From Nitriliruptoraceae bacterium (GTDB lineage Bacteria > Actinomycetota > Nitriliruptoria > Nitriliruptorales > Nitriliruptoraceae), in the NCBI GenBank assembly GCA_003558435.1, contig PWLR01000063.1:1-64000 (forward strand): a DNA stretch of 64,000 nucleotides, given 5' to 3'. Positions 61,484-64,000 of the stretch are shown here, one piece after another (position 1 is the first letter of the stretch; every line of letters starts with the position of its first letter). A program made the translations under genes and the position numbers. The notes under the pieces were generated by a model. It saw nothing but the letters and a program-made list of their open reading frames with translations, did not search any database and was not told where the DNA came from.

Positions 61484-61548
61484 CCGGCGCGCCGGGGATC
61501 GACCGAGGCTGACACCGGTGTCGGCGCCTCCGGCGGCGAACGGCCCGA

Positions 61549-63039
61549 TCAGTGCCCCCCGACCAGCTGACCCGAGAGCCGCTCGTGCAGCTCCGCGCTG
61601 TGCGTGGTCAACCCCACGATGCGCGCCTCGATGCCACGCGCCGCGAACCGGGCGACGACCGCGTCCAGGGTGGCGACCGCGGAGCTGTCCCACACGTTGG
61701 CCTCGGTCAGGTCGATGACGACCTGACGGACCCCGTCCTGCAGATCGAACTGGTGGACGAGCTCGTTGGTCGAGGCGAAGAACAACTCGCCGGTGACCAC
61801 GTAGCTGCGCACGGTGCCGGTGCGGTCGAGCACGCTCTCCATCGACGCCAGCACGGCGGCGCGCCGGGCGAACACGATCATGGCCACCAGGACCCCGGCC
61901 AGGACCCCGTAGGCGAGGTTGTGGGTGTAGACCACGACGGCGACCGTGACCACCATCACCAGGGTCTCGGTCTTGGGCGTGCGCTTGAGGGTGTTGAGCT
62001 TCAGGCTCGACCAGTCGAAGGTCGCGACCGCGACCACGATCATGACCGCGACCAGCGCCGCCATCGGGATCATGGCGACGAAGTCGCCGAGCACCAGGAT
62101 CAGCACGAGGAGCGAGACCCCGGCGCTCAAGGTCGACAGCCGGGTGCGAGCACCGGCGCGCACGTTGATCATCGATTGGCCGATCATCGCGCAGCCCGCC
62201 ATACCGCCGAGGAACCCGGTGGCGACGTTGGCGATGCCCTGGCCCCGCACCTCGCGGGACTTGTCGGACGAGGAATCGGTCGTGTCGTCCACGAGCTGGG
62301 CGGTGAGCAGCGACTCGAGCAGGCCGACGAACGCCAGGGCGAGCGCGTAGGGCGCCACGATGCTCAGCGTCTCCAAGGTCAGCGGCACGAGGGGGACGCC
62401 CAGCACCGGCAAGCTCGAGGGCAGCTCACCCATCCCACCCACGGTCGGCACACGAACGTCGAACACCACCGCCACCGTGGTGAGCGCGACGATCGCGACC
62501 AGGGGCGCGGGGATCGCCTTGGTGAGACGCGGGAGGCCGTACATCACGGCCAGGCCGCCGGCGACCATCGCCCAGACCATCCAGCTCTCGCCGATGACGT
62601 AGGGCATCTGGGCGAGGAAGATCAGGATCGCGAGGGCGTTGACGAACCCGGTCATCACGGTGCGGGGCACGAACCGCATGAGCTTGGCGACCCCGAGCCA
62701 GCCGAACAGCACCTGGATGACCCCGGTGACCACGGTGGCGGCGAACAGGTACTCCACCCCGTGCTCCCGGACCAGCGGCACCATCAGCAACGCCATCGCC
62801 CCGGTGGCCCCGGAGATCATCGCCGGGCGTCCCCCGGCGAACGCGATGATGATCGCGATGCAGAACGCGGCGTAGAGGCCGACCTGCGGATCGACGCCCG
62901 CGATGATCGAGAACGCGACCGCTTCGGGGATCAGTGCGAGCGCGACCACCAGGCCGGCCAGCATCTCGGTCCTGGGGTTGGTCCACCATTCCTCACGCAG
63001 GCGGGCCATGCGCCCGCCCCGGGTCGTGGCCGTGGACAT
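61549..63039 (-). CDS. SulP family anion transporter with STAS domain
   Basis: 496 residues from ATG 63039; the longer open frame is not family-like. About 11-12 transmembrane helices: [56 protein letters not shown] and [25 protein letters not shown] domain (about 405-490) follows, with [15 protein letters not shown] and [20 protein letters not shown]. The family carries sulfate, bicarbonate or other anions; the substrate cannot be assigned by eye. The region upstream (63040-63339) holds a GCGCGC-GGGA-GCGCGC hairpin at 63125-63140. Confidence 0.9.
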   Translation of the reverse strand: MSTATTRGGRMARLREEWWTNPRTEMLAGLVVALALIPEAVAFSIIAGVDPQVGLYAAFCIAIIIAFAGGRPAMISGATGAMALLMVPLVREHGVEYLFAATVVTGVIQVLFGWLGVAKLMRFVPRTVMTGFVNALAILIFLAQMPYVIGESWMVWAMVAGGLAVMYGLPRLTKAIPAPLVAIVALTTVAVVFDVRVPTVGGMGELPSSLPVLGVPLVPLTLETLSIVAPYALALAFVGLLESLLTAQLVDDTTDSSSDKSREVRGQGIANVATGFLGGMAGCAMIGQSMINVRAGARTRLSTLSAGVSLLVLILVLGDFVAMIPMAALVAVMIVVAVATFDWSSLKLNTLKRTPKTETLVMVVTVAVVVYTHNLAYGVLAGVLVAMIVFARRAAVLASMESVLDRTGTVRSYVVTGELFFASTNELVHQFDLQDGVRQVVIDLTEANVWDSSAVATLDAVVARFAARGIEARIVGLTTHSAELHERLSGQLVGGH

Positions 63040-63339
63040 AGGTCGGACGGGGCGCGGGAACGATGGCACAGGTGGACTCGAGGGGAGGTGTGGCCGCGTG
63101 CGCGACGAGCGACCGGCGACGGTCGCGCGCGGGAGCGCGCAGCGGCGGTGTGGGAGAAGAGTGCTCGACCGAGGGTCCCCAGAGCGGAGGCCAGCAGGAC
63201 CACGTACCGAGCGAGACCGCCGCACGTTACTGGTTCGTTGCGAGCAACGCGAAACGCGCCATGGTCCGGACGTTGGGTCCACGGCCGCCGAGAAGCAGAC
63301 CGCCCGTGCCGTCGACGACCGGGCCAGGACGCGACCGGG
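63040..63339. other. 300-bp intergenic region between P450 and SulP genes
   Basis: Contains the hairpin GCGCGC/GCGCGC (63125-63140) and a small CGTTG/CAACG hairpin (63236-63249), both downstream of the P450 stop. No gene supported; the SulP promoter must be here. Confidence 0.5.
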
Positions 63340-64000
63340 TCAGGAACCGGCGCGTCGCTCCGGACGCAACCACAGGCCACCCCGGGGACGCAGGGTGATC
63401 AGCGGTTCGAGCTCGAGCGGTCGATCCGGGACCGGATGCATCCGCCACCGGGCGACGACGATCGCCAGCACCAACACGGCTTCGGTCCAGGCGAAGCTCT
63501 CTCCGAGGCACCGCCGCACCCCGGCCCCGAAGGGGAAGTAGGCCCACCGAGGTCGCTGGTGATCGACCCCGTCGGTCCACCGATCCGGGTCGCACCGCGA
63601 GGGGGCGGGCCACCACCGCGGATCCCGATGCACCACCCACGGCGGACAGATCACGACGTCCCCCGCCTCGATGCGCTGACCGCCGAGGCGGTGACCCTCG
63701 ATCGCCTGGCGACTCATCGCCCAGGACGGCGGGTACAGACGCAGCGCCTCGGCGATCACGCCGCGGCAGACCTCCAACCGCGGCAGGTCGGCAGCGCCCG
63801 CCTCCCGGCCGCCGAGGACCGTCGCCACCTCGGCGTGCACGCGCGCATCGAGCTCCGGATCCCGGGCGAGCAGGTGCAGCGCGAAGGCCAGCGCGTTGGC
63901 GGTCGTCTCGTGGCCCGCGAGGAGCAGCGTGAGCGCCTGCTCGCGCAGTTCCGCGTCCGGCAGGCGATCGGCGTCCTCGGCCAACGCCAGGGCGGACAAC
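63340..64000 (-). CDS. cytochrome P450 (C-terminal half; N-terminus beyond window edge)
   Basis: About 220 residues of the C-terminal half. The I-helix oxygen-binding motif [12 protein letters not shown], the K-helix EALRLYPP (Glu-x-x-Arg), and the heme loop [15 protein letters not shown] with the axial Cys are all present, and the spacing fits a class I bacterial P450. The ERxx region [20 protein letters not shown] and an arginine-rich end complete it. Substrate and redox partner are not visible, since the rest lies outside the window. Confidence 0.93.
   Translation of the reverse strand, partial: LSALALAEDADRLPDAELREQALTLLLAGHETTANALAFALHLLARDPELDARVHAEVATVLGGREAGAADLPRLEVCRGVIAEALRLYPPSWAMSRQAIEGHRLGGQRIEAGDVVICPPWVVHRDPRWWPAPSRCDPDRWTDGVDHQRPRWAYFPFGAGVRRCLGESFAWTEAVLVLAIVVARWRMHPVPDRPLELEPLITLRPRGGLWLRPERRAGS

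Overview
The window is a dense, very high-GC stretch of an actinobacterial chromosome. GTG and TTG starts are frequent and operons are often joined by 4-bp start/stop overlaps. Gene content includes ctaC with a fused cytochrome c domain, EgtD, a BldC-like regulator, purSQL and a Tad pilus. A poly-gamma-glutamate capsule operon, an NhaC antiporter and a SulP transporter, with acidic surface proteins, would suit a salt- or alkali-adapted, deep-branching actinobacterium such as a Nitriliruptoria relative. That placement is inference. No rRNA, tRNA, CRISPR array, transposase or phage gene was seen.

Layout. 1-2003: cytochrome oxidase ctaC-ctaD (ctaD cut by the left edge). 2296-4115: ABC exporter. 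4495-7411: prmA, a lipoprotein and a TRAM-type RNA methyltransferase. 7486-8695: two small cytosolic proteins. 9008-10324: MATE pump. 10404-19836: Tad/Flp pilus locus on the minus strand, interrupted by a hipBA-type toxin-antitoxin pair on the plus strand (12663-14136). 20040-22014: BldC-like regulator and a LysM membrane protein. 22146-24265: membrane-anchored kinase-like protein without the catalytic Asp, and a phosphodiesterase. 24326-29040: capsule operon pgsB-pgsC-capA-ggt. 29314-35260: flavin disulfide reductase, divergent egtD, HAD hydrolase, VanW protein. 35300-41657: NhaC antiporter, discoidin-like lipoprotein, MacB/FtsX-type ABC pair. 41898-48903: de novo purine genes purS, purQ, purL and purF with unrelated genes between them. 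49123-54883: Lon-like protease, transaldolase, small membrane protein, B12-binding protein with CarH-type core residues, DUF389 protein, and a YceI-like 3' fragment. 54884-61483: alanine-dehydrogenase-like enzyme, and a divergent nucleoside ABC importer sharing a perfect operator-like dyad. 61549-64000: SulP transporter and a partial cytochrome P450.

How it fits together. The Tad genes build a surface pilus. The pgs/cap genes make and trim an anionic capsule. NhaC, SulP and the beta-carbonic anhydrase could help with Na+/H+ and bicarbonate handling. The most unusual points are the hipBA pair inside the tad locus, the B12 protein with the W-x9-EH motif but no DNA-binding domain, the pseudokinase-like receptor, and several precise dyads or phased repeats in promoter regions (4271-4323, 12626-12647, 19994-20003, 37286-37299, 46468-46522, 56098-56120).
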